Assembly (NCBI RefSeq): GCF_004362825.1
Contig: NZ_SNXZ01000003.1
Coordinates: 534,784-598,783, forward strand
From: Labedaea rhizosphaerae
GTDB lineage: Bacteria > Actinomycetota > Actinomycetes > Mycobacteriales > Pseudonocardiaceae
Direction of reading: 5' to 3'
Length of the DNA: 64,000 nucleotides
Below, one piece after another: positions 34,280 to 42,840 of this stretch. The notes below the pieces were generated by a model, which saw only the letters and a program-made list of their open reading frames with translations, made no database searches and was not told where the DNA came from. The position numbers and the translations under genes were made by a program. The stretch's first letter is position 1; every line of letters starts with the position of its first letter.

Positions 34280-35240
34280 GCACGATCGCGCCGACGGAGG
34301 AGCGCGACTCGAGCTCGCGGTGCGCGTCCGCGGCCCGCACCAAGGGGAAGCGCGCGTGGATCCGCGGGGTCAGCTCGCCGCGGGCGGCCGCGGCGAGCGC
34401 TTCCTCGCCGTCCACGCGCAGTTCGGCGTCGGGCTTGCGCAGGACGGTGCCCAGCGGGCTCGCCAGCACGAGCCCGCGTCGCACGATGGTCGCGACGTCG
34501 ACCGGCGTCCAGGCGCCGGACGCGAAGCCGTACACGCCGATGCGCCCCCGGCCGTCGGCCAGCGCGGCGACGGCCGCCGCGCCGATCTCGCCCCCGACGG
34601 CGTCGAGCGCCAGGCTCACCCCACGCCCGCCGGTCAGCTCCCGGACCCGGTCCGCCCAGCCGTCGCCGTAGTCGAGGACGTGGTCGGCGCCGAATTCCTT
34701 GACAGCGCCCGACTTCCCGGTGCTCGCCACCCCGATCACCGTCGCCCCGGCCGCCTTCGCCGCCTGCACGAGCATCGACCCGATCCAGCCGGCGGCCGCC
34801 GTGACGAGCACGGTGTCGTCGGCCCGCAGGCCCATGGCGGCGAGCATGCCGCGGGCCAGCGCGCCCGCCTGGAACACGGTGAGCGCCACCTCCAGGGCCA
34901 GCCCGTCCGGCACCGGGAAGGTGGAGGCGGCGGGCGCCACCGCGAGTTCGGCGTACCCGCCCTGCTGCCCGGCGGTGGTGGCGACGACCGCCCGGCCCAC
35001 CAGCGACCGGTCCACCCCGGGCCCGGCCGCCACGACCACACCGCCGACCTCGATGCCGGGGATCCACGGCAACGGCGTCGGCGTCGGACGGCGCCCCGAC
35101 CGCACGATCACGTCCCCGTAGACCACCGCCGCCGCGTGGACGTCGATCAACACTTGGCCTTGCGCTGGTTGCGGCTCGGGAACCGTCCGCATGACGAGCA
35201 CGTCCGGGTCCCCGAACCGATCGACCTCGATGGCTTGCAC
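34269..35240 (-). CDS. quinone oxidoreductase-like MDR dehydrogenase
   Basis: 323 residues from GTG 35240 (GGAGG upstream). GroES-like N-half (PQPAQGQVLIDVHAAAVVYGDVIVRSG) and Rossmann half (TVLVTAAAGWIGSMLVQAAKAAGATVIGVAS). It lacks the catalytic and structural zinc cysteines of alcohol dehydrogenases, so it is of the zeta-crystallin/QOR type using NADPH. A TetR gene is divergent and a palindrome lies between, suggesting local repression. Confidence 0.9.
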   Translation of the reverse strand: MQAIEVDRFGDPDVLVMRTVPEPQPAQGQVLIDVHAAAVVYGDVIVRSGRRPTPTPLPWIPGIEVGGVVVAAGPGVDRSLVGRAVVATTAGQQGGYAELAVAPAASTFPVPDGLALEVALTVFQAGALARGMLAAMGLRADDTVLVTAAAGWIGSMLVQAAKAAGATVIGVASTGKSGAVKEFGADHVLDYGDGWADRVRELTGGRGVSLALDAVGGEIGAAAVAALADGRGRIGVYGFASGAWTPVDVATIVRRGLVLASPLGTVLRKPDAELRVDGEEALAAAARGELTPRIHARFPLVRAADAHRELESRSSVGAIVLTR

Positions 35241-35271
35241 CGCGCCTCCACATCGACAAGATGATTCAATC

Positions 35272-35286
35272 GAGACAAGGTGTCTC
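35272..35286. promoter_or_regulatory. candidate TetR operator
   Basis: Perfect inverted repeat GAGACA-AGG-TGTCTC in the 113-bp gap between the divergent oxidoreductase and TetR genes, 32 bp upstream of the oxidoreductase start. Confidence 0.55.
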
Positions 35287-35353
35287 ATGAACGCGTCGTG
35301 GGGCGCGAGCCTCAGTTCGCCACGGATGTCCCGAACGAGACGGGGAGCCGGAT

Positions 35354-35899
35354 TTGTCTCAGCCGAACGTGCGGGTCCGCCGCACCCGCACCCTGCTGCG
35401 CCAGGCGCTGGTCGAGTTGATCGAGGATCGCGGCTTCGACCGGATCACCGTCGGCGAGCTCTGCGAGCGCGCCATGGTCAGCCGGGCCGCGTTCTACCGC
35501 AACTACCGCGACAAGTACGACCTCGTCGAGCAGATCTTCGACGAGGCGATGGCCGAACTGCTCGCCGAGGACGCCGCGAGCACCCACGCCCCCGGCGAAC
35601 GCTTCGCCGGGTTCATCGGGCACATCGACACCTACCACCGCCTCTACGGCGCACTGCTCGGGCGCAAGGGCAGCCCCTGGTTCGCCGACCGGATGCGGAC
35701 CGCGCTCGCCACCATGTCCAGCACCAAGTTCCCCGGCGCGGACGCCGACGCGCTGGTGCCCAGCGTCATCTCGGCGATGTTCGTGCAGTCGATCCTGTGG
35801 TGGCTCGACCACGACCGGCCGTGCCCGCCCGGGGAACTGGCGGCCCGGACGGCACGGCTGGTCGGCGCGGTGATCAAGGCGGAAACCGTCAGCGGTTGA
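35354..35899 (+). CDS. TetR-family regulator
   Basis: 181 residues from TTG 35354. HTH: RTLLRQALVELIEDRGFDRITVGELCERAMVSRAAFYRNYRDKYDLVEQIFDEAM. C-terminal ligand domain with SMFV-type helices (VISAMFVQSILWWLDHDRPCPPGELA). It is likely the repressor of the divergent quinone oxidoreductase. It converges on the ABC exporter genes with only 3 bp between stops and no visible terminator. Confidence 0.92.
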   Translation: MSQPNVRVRRTRTLLRQALVELIEDRGFDRITVGELCERAMVSRAAFYRNYRDKYDLVEQIFDEAMAELLAEDAASTHAPGERFAGFIGHIDTYHRLYGALLGRKGSPWFADRMRTALATMSSTKFPGADADALVPSVISAMFVQSILWWLDHDRPCPPGELAARTARLVGAVIKAETVSG

Positions 35900-35902
35900 T
35901 CG

Positions 35903-36949
35903 TCACGCGTCCTCCCAGCGGAAGACCCGCGACGCGATGAACCCGACGACGAGCATGAACCCGAGCAGGACCGCGCACGGCACCAGCAACGCGCTCGCGT
36001 CCTTGCCCCGGACGAGGAAGTCGGTGAGGCCGTCGTTCATGTGCCGCAACGGCAGGACGTTCGACACGGTCTTGAGCCACGACGGGGCCGAGTCCAGCGG
36101 GAAGAACGTGCCGGACAGGAACGCCATCGGCAGCACCACGATGTTGGCCGCGGCCGTGCCCGCTTCCTCGGTCTTGGCGAACGAGCCGACGAGCATGCCG
36201 ATCGAGAAGAACGCCAGGATCCCGAGCAGGAACACCGGTATCCCGAGGTACCAGGTGCCCGAGAGCTTCAACCCGAACACCGGCAGCGACGCGATGCCGA
36301 CGAACATCGCCGCCTGCACGACCGCGAGCGTCACCGCCACGGTCAGCCGTGAGGTCAGCACGACGGCCGGGTTGATCGGCGCCAGCCGCAGCCGGCGCAG
36401 GACCTGCTTGCGCCGCCACGACACCAGCGTCAGCGCGGCGCCGAACACCGCCGACGTCGCGACGCTCCACGACAGGATGCCCGGGGTCAGGTACTGGATC
36501 GCGTTCAGCGAGGAATCCTCGACCTGCGAGGAATCCAGGTTCACGACCGGTTTCTGGTGCGTCGCCGCGAGGTTCACCTTGTCGGTCACCCCCGACACCA
36601 GGCCCTGCACGACCCCCGCCTGCGTCTGGTCGCTGGCGGCGAAGCGCAGCGTCACCGTGCCACCGGACTCGGCGATCATGGCGGGGACGTCGCCGTCCTT
36701 GACGTGCTGCACGGCCTCGTCGAGCGAGCCGTAGTGCTGGAAGTCCACCACCCCGGTCTGGTTCAGCGCCTGCACGACCGGGCCGTCGCCGACCACGCCG
36801 AGCTTGGTCTTGTTCGTGCCGGAGTTGCCGAAGATCAACCCGAACACCACGAGGAACATCAACGGGAAGACGATCGAGAAGAACAGGGTCGCCTTGTCAC
36901 GCACGAACCCCTTGACGCCGGCCTGCGTCAGGCTCTTGAACGCGGTCAC
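35903..36949 (-). CDS. ABC-2 type exporter permease
   Basis: 348 residues from GTG 36949, overlapping the ATPase stop as GTGA. N-terminal helix (LFFSIVFPLMFLVVFGLIFG), a large extracytoplasmic loop of about 140 residues (TNKTKLGVVGDGP ... SSLNAIQYLTPGILSW), then five C-terminal helices with SGTFFPLDSAPSWLKTVSNVLPLRHMNDGL, typical of DrrB/YhgE-like transporters. It pairs with the ATPase to export a drug or lipid; substrate unknown. Confidence 0.93.
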   Translation of the reverse strand: MTAFKSLTQAGVKGFVRDKATLFFSIVFPLMFLVVFGLIFGNSGTNKTKLGVVGDGPVVQALNQTGVVDFQHYGSLDEAVQHVKDGDVPAMIAESGGTVTLRFAASDQTQAGVVQGLVSGVTDKVNLAATHQKPVVNLDSSQVEDSSLNAIQYLTPGILSWSVATSAVFGAALTLVSWRRKQVLRRLRLAPINPAVVLTSRLTVAVTLAVVQAAMFVGIASLPVFGLKLSGTWYLGIPVFLLGILAFFSIGMLVGSFAKTEEAGTAAANIVVLPMAFLSGTFFPLDSAPSWLKTVSNVLPLRHMNDGLTDFLVRGKDASALLVPCAVLLGFMLVVGFIASRVFRWEDA

Positions 36950-37869
36950 GCCCGGTACTCCCGTCCGGTGAGGCTCAGGAACACGTCCTCGAGCGTTGCG
37001 GTGCGCACCTGCAAGCCGTCCAGGCTGCCCTTCTCGGCCAGGGCCGAGAGGACCGGCGCGGGCTTGCGGGTGGTGAAGGTCAACGACAACTCGTCCTCGG
37101 TCACGTCGTCGGCGCCGGTGATCCCCTGCGCCTCCTCCAGGCCGAGCGCGCCGCGTTCGAGGATGATGCGGGTCGGCGCGTCCAGGCCGCGCACGAGCGT
37201 GGCGGGCGGGTCCATAGCGAGGATCCGGCCTTTGTCCATGATGGCCACCCGGTCGCAGAGGATCTCGGCCTCGTCGAGGTAGTGCGTGGTGTAGACGATC
37301 GTCTTGCCGCGGGCCTGGATCGCGCGCAGCACGTCCCAGAGGTTGCGGCGCGCCTGCGGGTCCAGCGCCGCGGTCGGCTCGTCGAGGAAGACGATGTCCG
37401 GGTCGTGCACCAGCGCGCACGCGATGGACAGGCGCTGGCGCTGCCCGCCGGAGAGCTTGTCCTCACGGGTGTCGGCCTTGTCGGTCAGGCCGACCAGCTC
37501 CAGGTACTCGCCCGCGGTCTTGGCGCCGATGCCGTACAGCGAGGCGAAGGTCTCCAGCTGCTCGCGTGCGGTCAGCTTGTCGAAGAACGCCGAGGCCTGC
37601 AGCTGCACGCCGATGCGCGGAAGCATCGAAACCTTGCGCGGCCACGGCGACTCGCCGAGCAGCGTGACCGTGCCCGAATCGGGCTTGCGCAGGCCCTCGA
37701 CGATCTCCAGCGTGGTGGTCTTGCCCGCCCCGTTCGGCCCCAGGATGCCGAAGAACTCCCCCTCGGAGACCGTGAACGACACCCCGTCCACGGCCTTCAG
37801 GTCCCCATAGGACTTGCGGATGCCGTCGACGACGATCGCGGCCTCCGCGCGGTCCGGATGTTGTGTCAT
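36946..37869 (-). CDS. ABC exporter ATPase (DrrA-like)
   Basis: 307 residues from ATG 37869. Walker A GPNGAGKTTT, Q-loop GVQLQASAFFDKLTARE, signature LSGGQRQRLSIA, Walker B IVFLDEPTAALD, H-loop VYTTHYLDEAE. The C-terminal ~80 residues form the DrrA-type extension (ATLEDVFLSLTGREYRA). It energises the permease it overlaps. Confidence 0.95.
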   Translation of the reverse strand: MTQHPDRAEAAIVVDGIRKSYGDLKAVDGVSFTVSEGEFFGILGPNGAGKTTTLEIVEGLRKPDSGTVTLLGESPWPRKVSMLPRIGVQLQASAFFDKLTAREQLETFASLYGIGAKTAGEYLELVGLTDKADTREDKLSGGQRQRLSIACALVHDPDIVFLDEPTAALDPQARRNLWDVLRAIQARGKTIVYTTHYLDEAEILCDRVAIMDKGRILAMDPPATLVRGLDAPTRIILERGALGLEEAQGITGADDVTEDELSLTFTTRKPAPVLSALAEKGSLDGLQVRTATLEDVFLSLTGREYRA

Positions 37870-37961
37870 GCGGGCAAGGTAGCGCCCGTGAGGTGGGTGA
37901 ACGCACCGCATTCGAGAAGTGTGGACAAATGTCAGGGTCTCCCTGAGGCCATCTGTCCCAG

Positions 37962-38522
37962 TCAGCGGCTGCGGATCCCGGTGAACACCGCCGGGGCGTG
38001 CGCCCGCAGCGCCCGGTCGAGCTTGCGCCCGGCCCGCCCGATCCGGCCGAGGTCGTAGACGTAGTGGTCGCGACCGCGCCGCGCGGCCATCTCGGGGTGG
38101 CTCATCGCGAACTCGTCGACCGCGCGCGGAGCCAGCAGGAGCCGGTAGAACCAGTAACGGCTGCGCCCCCACGAGCGGTGCTCGCGCTCGACCACGACCT
38201 GGGACAGCTCGCCCCAGCTGACGTGGAACTCGCCGGGCCGGCCGCGCAGGGCCAGCCCGGCGCCGGCGACCACGACCCACACCGAGGGCCGCACCACGCC
38301 GCGCAACGCGAAGCCACCGAACGACAACAGCACGATGCTCAGCGCGATCTCGCCGATCCGCTGGCCGGTGTGCTGGTCCATGAGCCCGAAGACGCTGATG
38401 GCGAGCAGCACCAGACCGCCGCCACCGAAGAGCACCACCGCGATGAGCCCGCGCCAGCGCAACGCGGTGCTCAGGTTCACCGCGACCTCGGTGGTGCCGG
38501 TCGGCTCGGCAGTGGTGGTCAC
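37962..38522 (-). CDS. membrane protein with PH-like domain
   Basis: 186 residues from GTG 38522 (GGGGAGG upstream). Two adjacent membrane helices (RGLIAVVLFGGGGLVLLAISVFG and IGEIALSIVLLSFGGFALRGVV) are followed by a cytoplasmic PH-like segment (SVWVVVAGAGLALRGRPGEFHVSWGELSQVVVEREHR) seen in many actinobacterial membrane proteins. Longer N-terminal readings run into the tandem-repeat array and are artefacts. Function unknown. Confidence 0.82.
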   Translation of the reverse strand: MTTTAEPTGTTEVAVNLSTALRWRGLIAVVLFGGGGLVLLAISVFGLMDQHTGQRIGEIALSIVLLSFGGFALRGVVRPSVWVVVAGAGLALRGRPGEFHVSWGELSQVVVEREHRSWGRSRYWFYRLLLAPRAVDEFAMSHPEMAARRGRDHYVYDLGRIGRAGRKLDRALRAHAPAVFTGIRSR

Positions 38523-38646
38523 CTCCCCAAAGTACCCAGATCCACTCGAGCCCAAGCCGGATTCCGCCCTAGTTGCCCCACTCGGTCCACCCCGCTTGGT
38601 CCACCCCGCCCGTCCCCCGCCCCGCCCGTCCCCCAACCCACCGCGC

Positions 38647-38850
38647 GTGTCCCCTCTTCCCACCGCGCGTGTCCCCCGTTCCGGCGGGCGTGTCCCCCGT
38701 TCCCGCCGGGCGTGTCCCCCGTTCCGGCCGGGTGTGTCCCCTCTTCCCGCAGCGTGTGTCCCCTCTTCCCGCAGCGTGTGTCCCCCTCTTCCCGCAGCGT
38801 GTGTCCCCTGTTCCGGCAGGGTGTGTCCCCCGTTCCGAGCCGGGGTGTGT
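38647..38850 (+). repeat. 22-bp tandem repeat array 1 (about 9 units)
   Basis: Units begin GTGTCCC at 38647, 38669, 38690, 38712, 38734, 38756, 38778, 38801 and 38823: period 22 with two 1-bp slips (21 and 23). The unit is GTGTCCCCYSTTCC followed by a variable GC tail (CGGCCGGG or CGCAGCGT). Weaker copies extend left to about 38621. The array fills most of the 409-bp gap between the PH-domain gene and a secreted-protein gene. The rest of that gap is the start-side leader of the former and the terminator of the latter. Confidence 0.93.
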
Positions 38851-38877
38851 TGGCAGGCGATCGTGCAGACGCTCACT

Positions 38878-38920
38878 CGAGCCGCGGATCTCCTTGAGGC
38901 GCAAGGAGATCCGCGGCTCG
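38878..38920 (-). terminator. terminator of the secreted-protein gene
   Basis: Perfect 18-bp stem: CGAGCCGCGGATCTCCTT (38878-38895) pairs with 38903-38920 across a 7-nt loop. It lies 12 bp beyond the stop codon at 38932. Confidence 0.92.
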
Positions 38921-38931
38921 GCCAGGTGCGG

Positions 38932-39432
38932 TTAGGCGATCCGATACCAGGAATTCGTCCACCCGGTCACTGGGTGGTATTCCTGCGCCCAGTACGAATT
39001 GTTGGAGGCCGCCCACACCACGACACCCTTGGTGCCGTCGGACTGCTCGTTGACGACGCCGGCCACGTCATCGGCGGAGCCGCCGCCACCCAGCTTCTTC
39101 CAGCCGCCCGAATTGGGCCACGCGTGCCAGATGGTGCGGTCGGTGGAGATGCCGAAGCACTCGTCGCTGGTGTGGATCCAGTCGACGACCATGACGCTCG
39201 ATCCCGCCTTGAACGTGCCGTAGTAGCCGTAGCAGGCGACTCGCTGGCTGGCGGGCACCGGGGTGAAGTAGAAGTACGTGCTCGCGACCGACGACGGGGC
39301 GTTGACCGCAACCGACGGGGTCGACGCGTGCGGGGCTGCGCTCGCGGTGGCGGGCGCAACCGCCGTGATGGCCGTGGCCAGCGCGAACCCGGCCGCGACC
39401 ACCCAGGTCCGCATCGTTCTTGCCCTGATCAT
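38932..39432 (-). CDS. secreted CYGYYGTFKAG-family protein (copy 1)
   Basis: 166 residues from ATG 39432 (AGGGAGGG upstream). Signal peptide about 1-33 (RTWVVAAGFALATAITAVAPATASAAP). The mature protein contains CYGYYGTFKAGSSVMVVDW and DECFGISTDRTIWHAWPNSG, almost identical to the protein at 51312. Two cysteines in these blocks could form a disulfide. The C-terminus (SNNSYWAQEYHPVTGWTNSWYRIA) is aromatic. Family not recognised; likely an extracellular structural or binding protein. Confidence 0.85.
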   Translation of the reverse strand: MIRARTMRTWVVAAGFALATAITAVAPATASAAPHASTPSVAVNAPSSVASTYFYFTPVPASQRVACYGYYGTFKAGSSVMVVDWIHTSDECFGISTDRTIWHAWPNSGGWKKLGGGGSADDVAGVVNEQSDGTKGVVVWAASNNSYWAQEYHPVTGWTNSWYRIA

Positions 39433-39457
39433 GATTCGGATCCCTCCCTTGTGGGAG

Positions 39458-39552
39458 ACCGGAAATGTCCGGTCCCCACAACTCAACCGGGACCCGGTGC
39501 GGCGCCCACCCCATCTTGGACATTTCCGGATGAAGCTGGACAGCGTTGGACA
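39458..39552 (-). promoter_or_regulatory. upstream region with TTGGACA direct repeats and a dyad
   Basis: [C/T]TGGACA occurs at 39516, 39536 and 39546, spaced 20 and 10 bp, so on one DNA face. Nearer the gene, ACCGGA-AATG-TCCGGT (39458-39473) can form a hairpin or operator. The other copy of this gene family has TTGGAC repeats at the same distance (84 bp) from its start. Confidence 0.55.
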
Positions 39553-39600
39553 ATCGGCCGGTGCTCGTGTTCACCGCATTTTTGGGAATGAGAGCGACGA

Positions 39601-40563
39601 TCAGCCGAGCTGGTCGATCAACTGGTCGGCCGCCGCGTACGGGTCCAGTTCGCCGGCGACCACCCGCTTGGCGAGCTGGTCCAGGGCGTCGCCGCCGTGC
39701 ACGGAGCCGAGCCGGGCACGCAGTCCGGCGACGGCGATCGCCTCGACTTCCGTGGCGGCCCGGTGGGTGCGGCGACCTTCCAGCTCGCCGTGGTCGGTCA
39801 TCCAGCTCGCGTGGGCGTCGATCGCGTCGAGCAGCTCCGGGATGCCCTCGGCCTTGGTGGCGATGGTGCGCACGATCGGCTGGCGCCAGCTCGGGCCGCG
39901 GATTTCCTTGCGGCCCAACGAGATCATGTACTTGAGGTCGTTCACGGTGGCTTCGGCGCCGTCGCGGTCGGCTTTGTTGACCACGAACACGTCCGCCACC
40001 TCGAGGATGCCCGCCTTGGCCGCCTGGATGCCGTCGCCCATGCCGGGGGCGAGGAGCACCAGGGTGGTGTCGGCCAGCCGCACGACGTCCACTTCGGACT
40101 GACCGACGCCGACGGTTTCGATGATCACGACGTCGAACCCGGCCGCGTCGAGCACCCGCAACGCTTGCGGGGTCGCCGCGGCCATCCCGCCGAGGTGCCC
40201 GCGGGTGGCCATGGACCGGATGAACACGCCGGGATCGGTTGCGTGGTCGGACATCCGGATCCGGTCACCCAGCAGCGCCCCGCCGGAGAACGGCGAGGAC
40301 GGGTCGACGGCCAGCACCCCGACCCGGGCACCGCGTTCGCGGTAGGCGCTGACCAGAGCCGACGTCGACGTGGACTTGCCGGCGCCGGGCGGGCCGGTGA
40401 TGCCGAGGACCCGTGCCCGCCCGGTCAACGGGGCGAGCGCGGCCGCGACCGCACGCAACTGCGGCGCCTCGTCCTCGACGAGCGAGATCAGCCGGGCGAC
40501 CGCGCGTGGCTGGCCTTCGCGCGCGCGGTCGACCAACTCCGCGACATCGACGTGTCGCGCCAA
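39601..40563 (-). CDS. meaB: methylmalonyl-CoA mutase-associated GTPase MeaB
   Basis: 320 residues from TTG 40563, three bases after the thiolase stop. G1 GITGPPGAGKST (57-65), then VLAVDPSSPFSGGALLGDRIRM, G3 IIETVGVGQSEVD and G4 VNKADRDGA. C-terminal dimerisation arm KRVVAGELDPYAAADQLIDQLG. It protects and reloads the adenosylcobalamin of methylmalonyl-CoA mutase. The mutase itself is not in view; epimerase and ccr are close by. Confidence 0.95.
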   Translation of the reverse strand: MARHVDVAELVDRAREGQPRAVARLISLVEDEAPQLRAVAAALAPLTGRARVLGITGPPGAGKSTSTSALVSAYRERGARVGVLAVDPSSPFSGGALLGDRIRMSDHATDPGVFIRSMATRGHLGGMAAATPQALRVLDAAGFDVVIIETVGVGQSEVDVVRLADTTLVLLAPGMGDGIQAAKAGILEVADVFVVNKADRDGAEATVNDLKYMISLGRKEIRGPSWRQPIVRTIATKAEGIPELLDAIDAHASWMTDHGELEGRRTHRAATEVEAIAVAGLRARLGSVHGGDALDQLAKRVVAGELDPYAAADQLIDQLG

Positions 40564-40566
40564 GGC

Positions 40567-41754
40567 TCAGGCCTTCGGCACCGAGAGCAGCAGCGCGTCA
40601 CCCTGACCGCCGCCGCCGCACAGCGCCGCGGCACCGAGGCCGCCGCCGCGCCGCTTGAGCTCGTAGGCCAGGTGCACGGCGAGGCGGGCACCGGACGCGC
40701 CGATCGGGTGGCCGAGCGCGATCGCACCGCCGTTGACGTTCACGATCTCGGGCGAGATGCCGAGCTTCTCGGTGGAGACCACGCCGACGGCGGCGAACGC
40801 CTCGTTGATCTCGACCAGGTCCAGCTCGTCGGCGGACTTGCCCGCCTTCGCGAGCGCCGCCTTGATCGCGTTGGACGGCTGCTCGTGCAGGCTCGCGTCG
40901 GGCCCGGCGACCACGCCGTGCGCGCCGATCTCGGCCAGCCAGTCCAGGCCCAGCTCCTCGGCCTTCGCCTTGCTCATCACCACGACCGCGGCCGCGCCGT
41001 CGGAGATCTGCGAGGCCGAACCGGCGGTGATGGTGCCGTCGCTGGCGAAGGCCGGGCGCAGCTTGGCCAGGCTCTCGGCGGTGGTGTCGCCACGCACACC
41101 CTCGTCGGTGTCGAAGACGACCGGGTCACCCTTGCGCTGCGGGATGGTCACCGGCGTGATCTCCTCGGCGAAGATGCCGTCCTTGATCGCGCGGGCCGCA
41201 CGCTGGTGCGAGGCGGCGGCGAACTCGTCCTGCTGTTCGCGGGTGACGCCGTAGCGGGAGTTGTACTTCTCGGTGGAGGCACCCATGGCGACCTGGTCGA
41301 ACGCGCAGAACAGACCGTCGTGGGCCATGTGGTCGAGCATCGTCACGTCGCCGTACTTGAAGCCCGAGCGCGACTTGGGCAGCAGGTGCGGCGCCTGGGT
41401 CATCGACTCCTGGCCGCCCGCGACGACGATGTCGAACTCGCCCGCGCGGATCAGCTGGTCGGCCAGCGCGATCGCGTCGAGGCCGGAGAGGCAGACCTTG
41501 TTGATGGTCAGGGCGGGGACGTCCATCGGGATGCCCGCGGCCACCGCCGCCTGGCGGGCCGGGATCTGACCGGCACCGGCCGTGAGCACCTGGCCCATGA
41601 TCGTGTACTGCACCTGCTCGGGCTTGATGCCCGCGCGGTCCAGTGCGGCCTTGATGGCCACACCGCCGAGCTGCGCGCCGGTGAAGTCCTTCAGCGAGCC
41701 GAGCAGCCGGCCGATCGGGGTGCGTGCGCCGGCGACGATGACGGAACCAGACAC
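40567..41754 (-). CDS. acetyl-CoA acetyltransferase (thiolase)
   Basis: 395 residues from GTG 41754 (GGAGG upstream). Nucleophile C88 in [23 protein letters not shown], general-base His in [16 protein letters not shown] and second Cys in [12 protein letters not shown]. It condenses two acetyl-CoA (or cleaves acetoacetyl-CoA), the entry step toward crotonyl-CoA and the nearby ccr product. It is the first gene of a unit with meaB. Confidence 0.95.
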   Translation of the reverse strand: MSGSVIVAGARTPIGRLLGSLKDFTGAQLGGVAIKAALDRAGIKPEQVQYTIMGQVLTAGAGQIPARQAAVAAGIPMDVPALTINKVCLSGLDAIALADQLIRAGEFDIVVAGGQESMTQAPHLLPKSRSGFKYGDVTMLDHMAHDGLFCAFDQVAMGASTEKYNSRYGVTREQQDEFAAASHQRAARAIKDGIFAEEITPVTIPQRKGDPVVFDTDEGVRGDTTAESLAKLRPAFASDGTITAGSASQISDGAAAVVVMSKAKAEELGLDWLAEIGAHGVVAGPDASLHEQPSNAIKAALAKAGKSADELDLVEINEAFAAVGVVSTEKLGISPEIVNVNGGAIALGHPIGASGARLAVHLAYELKRRGGGLGAAALCGGGGQGDALLLSVPKA

Positions 41755-41905
41755 TTGCGGCCTCCAAGAGAAAACGTTCGTTAACTTCGACGATACCGGC
41801 AGGTGGTCGCGCGGACCCGGTGCGATGTGAGTGAGGACACCTGGCTTGACCGGTCCACCGGCGCTCCAGGTGCTACCGGACGGTAACCGCGCATACTCTC
41901 GGACC

Positions 41906-42355
41906 ATGGATGAGGCGCTCACACCCTTCGTCGTGGCCATCGACCACGTCGGCATCGCGGTGCCGGACCTTGACCAGGCGCTGGCGTTCTACGCCGAGAA
42001 CTTCGGCATGCACGCGGCGCACGAGGAGACCAATGAGGAGCAGGGCGTGCGCGAGGCGATGCTGCGCGCCCCCGGCGATGAGGGCACGGGGACCGCGATC
42101 CAGCTGCTCGCGCCGCTGAACGAGACCTCCACCATCGCCAAGTTCCTCGACCGCAGCGGTCCGGGCCTGCAGCAGCTGGCCTACCGCGTCACGGATGTCG
42201 AGGCGGCGGCCGAAGCGTTGCGCGCCAAGGGTTTGCGCATGCTGTACGAGAAGGCCAAGCGCGGCACCGCGGACAGCCGGGTGAATTTCGTGCACCCGAA
42301 GGACGCGGGCGGTGTACTGGTGGAGCTGGTGCAGCCCGCCGAGGGCGCCCACTGA
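41906..42355 (+). CDS. mce: methylmalonyl-CoA epimerase
   Basis: 149 residues from ATG 41906. Glyoxalase fold: [30 protein letters not shown] (metal His), [32 protein letters not shown] (Glu/His) and [18 protein letters not shown]. It interconverts (R)- and (S)-methylmalonyl-CoA between the ethylmalonyl-CoA/propionyl-CoA routes and the mutase. TACTCT 6 nt before the ATG suggests leaderless transcription. Divergent from thiolase-meaB. Confidence 0.94.
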   Translation: MDEALTPFVVAIDHVGIAVPDLDQALAFYAENFGMHAAHEETNEEQGVREAMLRAPGDEGTGTAIQLLAPLNETSTIAKFLDRSGPGLQQLAYRVTDVEAAAEALRAKGLRMLYEKAKRGTADSRVNFVHPKDAGGVLVELVQPAEGAH

Positions 42356-42418
42356 GCACCGGGGCCCACTGAGAACGGGTGGGTGCAAGCGCCTACTTGC
42401 ACCCACCCGGCTTCACGC

Positions 42419-42676
42419 TCAGGCGGCCCTGGTCAGGCTGACGCGGCGGTGCTCGCCATCGATGGCGTTGATCCGCAACCGCAGCGTGTCGCCTTCGGCG
42501 GGCTCACCAGCCCACTCCGAGATGTGCAGCAGGCCGTGCACGCCCTCGTCCAGCTCGACGAACGCGCCGAAGGGCACCACGCTCACCACGCGGGCCTCGA
42601 CGACGTCGCCCAGCCCGTTGGCCGCGGCGAAGCGCTGCCACTGCTCGGCTGACACGGGTTCATGCGCAGAAGTCAA
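42419..42676 (-). CDS. small S1-domain RNA-binding protein
   Basis: 85 residues from TTG 42676. One S1 OB-fold: GDVVEARVVSVVPFGAFVELDEGVHGLLHISEWAGEPAEGDTLRLRINAIDGEHRRVSLTRA. Unusually strong Shine-Dalgarno: AGGAGGTGATC just upstream is the full complement of the 16S 3' end. The weak TTG start with a maximal SD suggests controlled but high initiation. RNA binding is expected; partner unknown. Confidence 0.88.
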   Translation of the reverse strand: MTSAHEPVSAEQWQRFAAANGLGDVVEARVVSVVPFGAFVELDEGVHGLLHISEWAGEPAEGDTLRLRINAIDGEHRRVSLTRAA

Positions 42677-42737
42677 TTCCGATCACCTCCTCTCCTCCGC
42701 GAACTCCGCTCGATGCGGGTTTCCCGCGAAGGAGAAC

Positions 42738-42756
42738 GGCGGGCCCCTGGCCCGCC
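42738..42756. terminator. short GC hairpin
   Basis: GGCGGGCC-CCT-GGCCCGCC: 8-bp stem, 3-nt loop. It lies between the aldolase 3' end and the S1-protein start, on the reverse strand path, so it may end the upstream transcript or sit in the S1 leader. Confidence 0.5.
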
Positions 42757-42840
42757 CGGCGATCAAGACTCGGCCGGGCTGCCCTTCTGTGCGTGGCTCA
42801 TTGGAAGAACCGACCCGGCAGTCACGACGACCAGCCTAGA

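Noticed and set aside
38569-38904. Gly/Thr/Arg repeat-protein ORFs across array 1
   Set aside because: They come from translating the 22-bp non-coding tandem repeat; 22 is not a multiple of three, so no stable protein repeat would arise.
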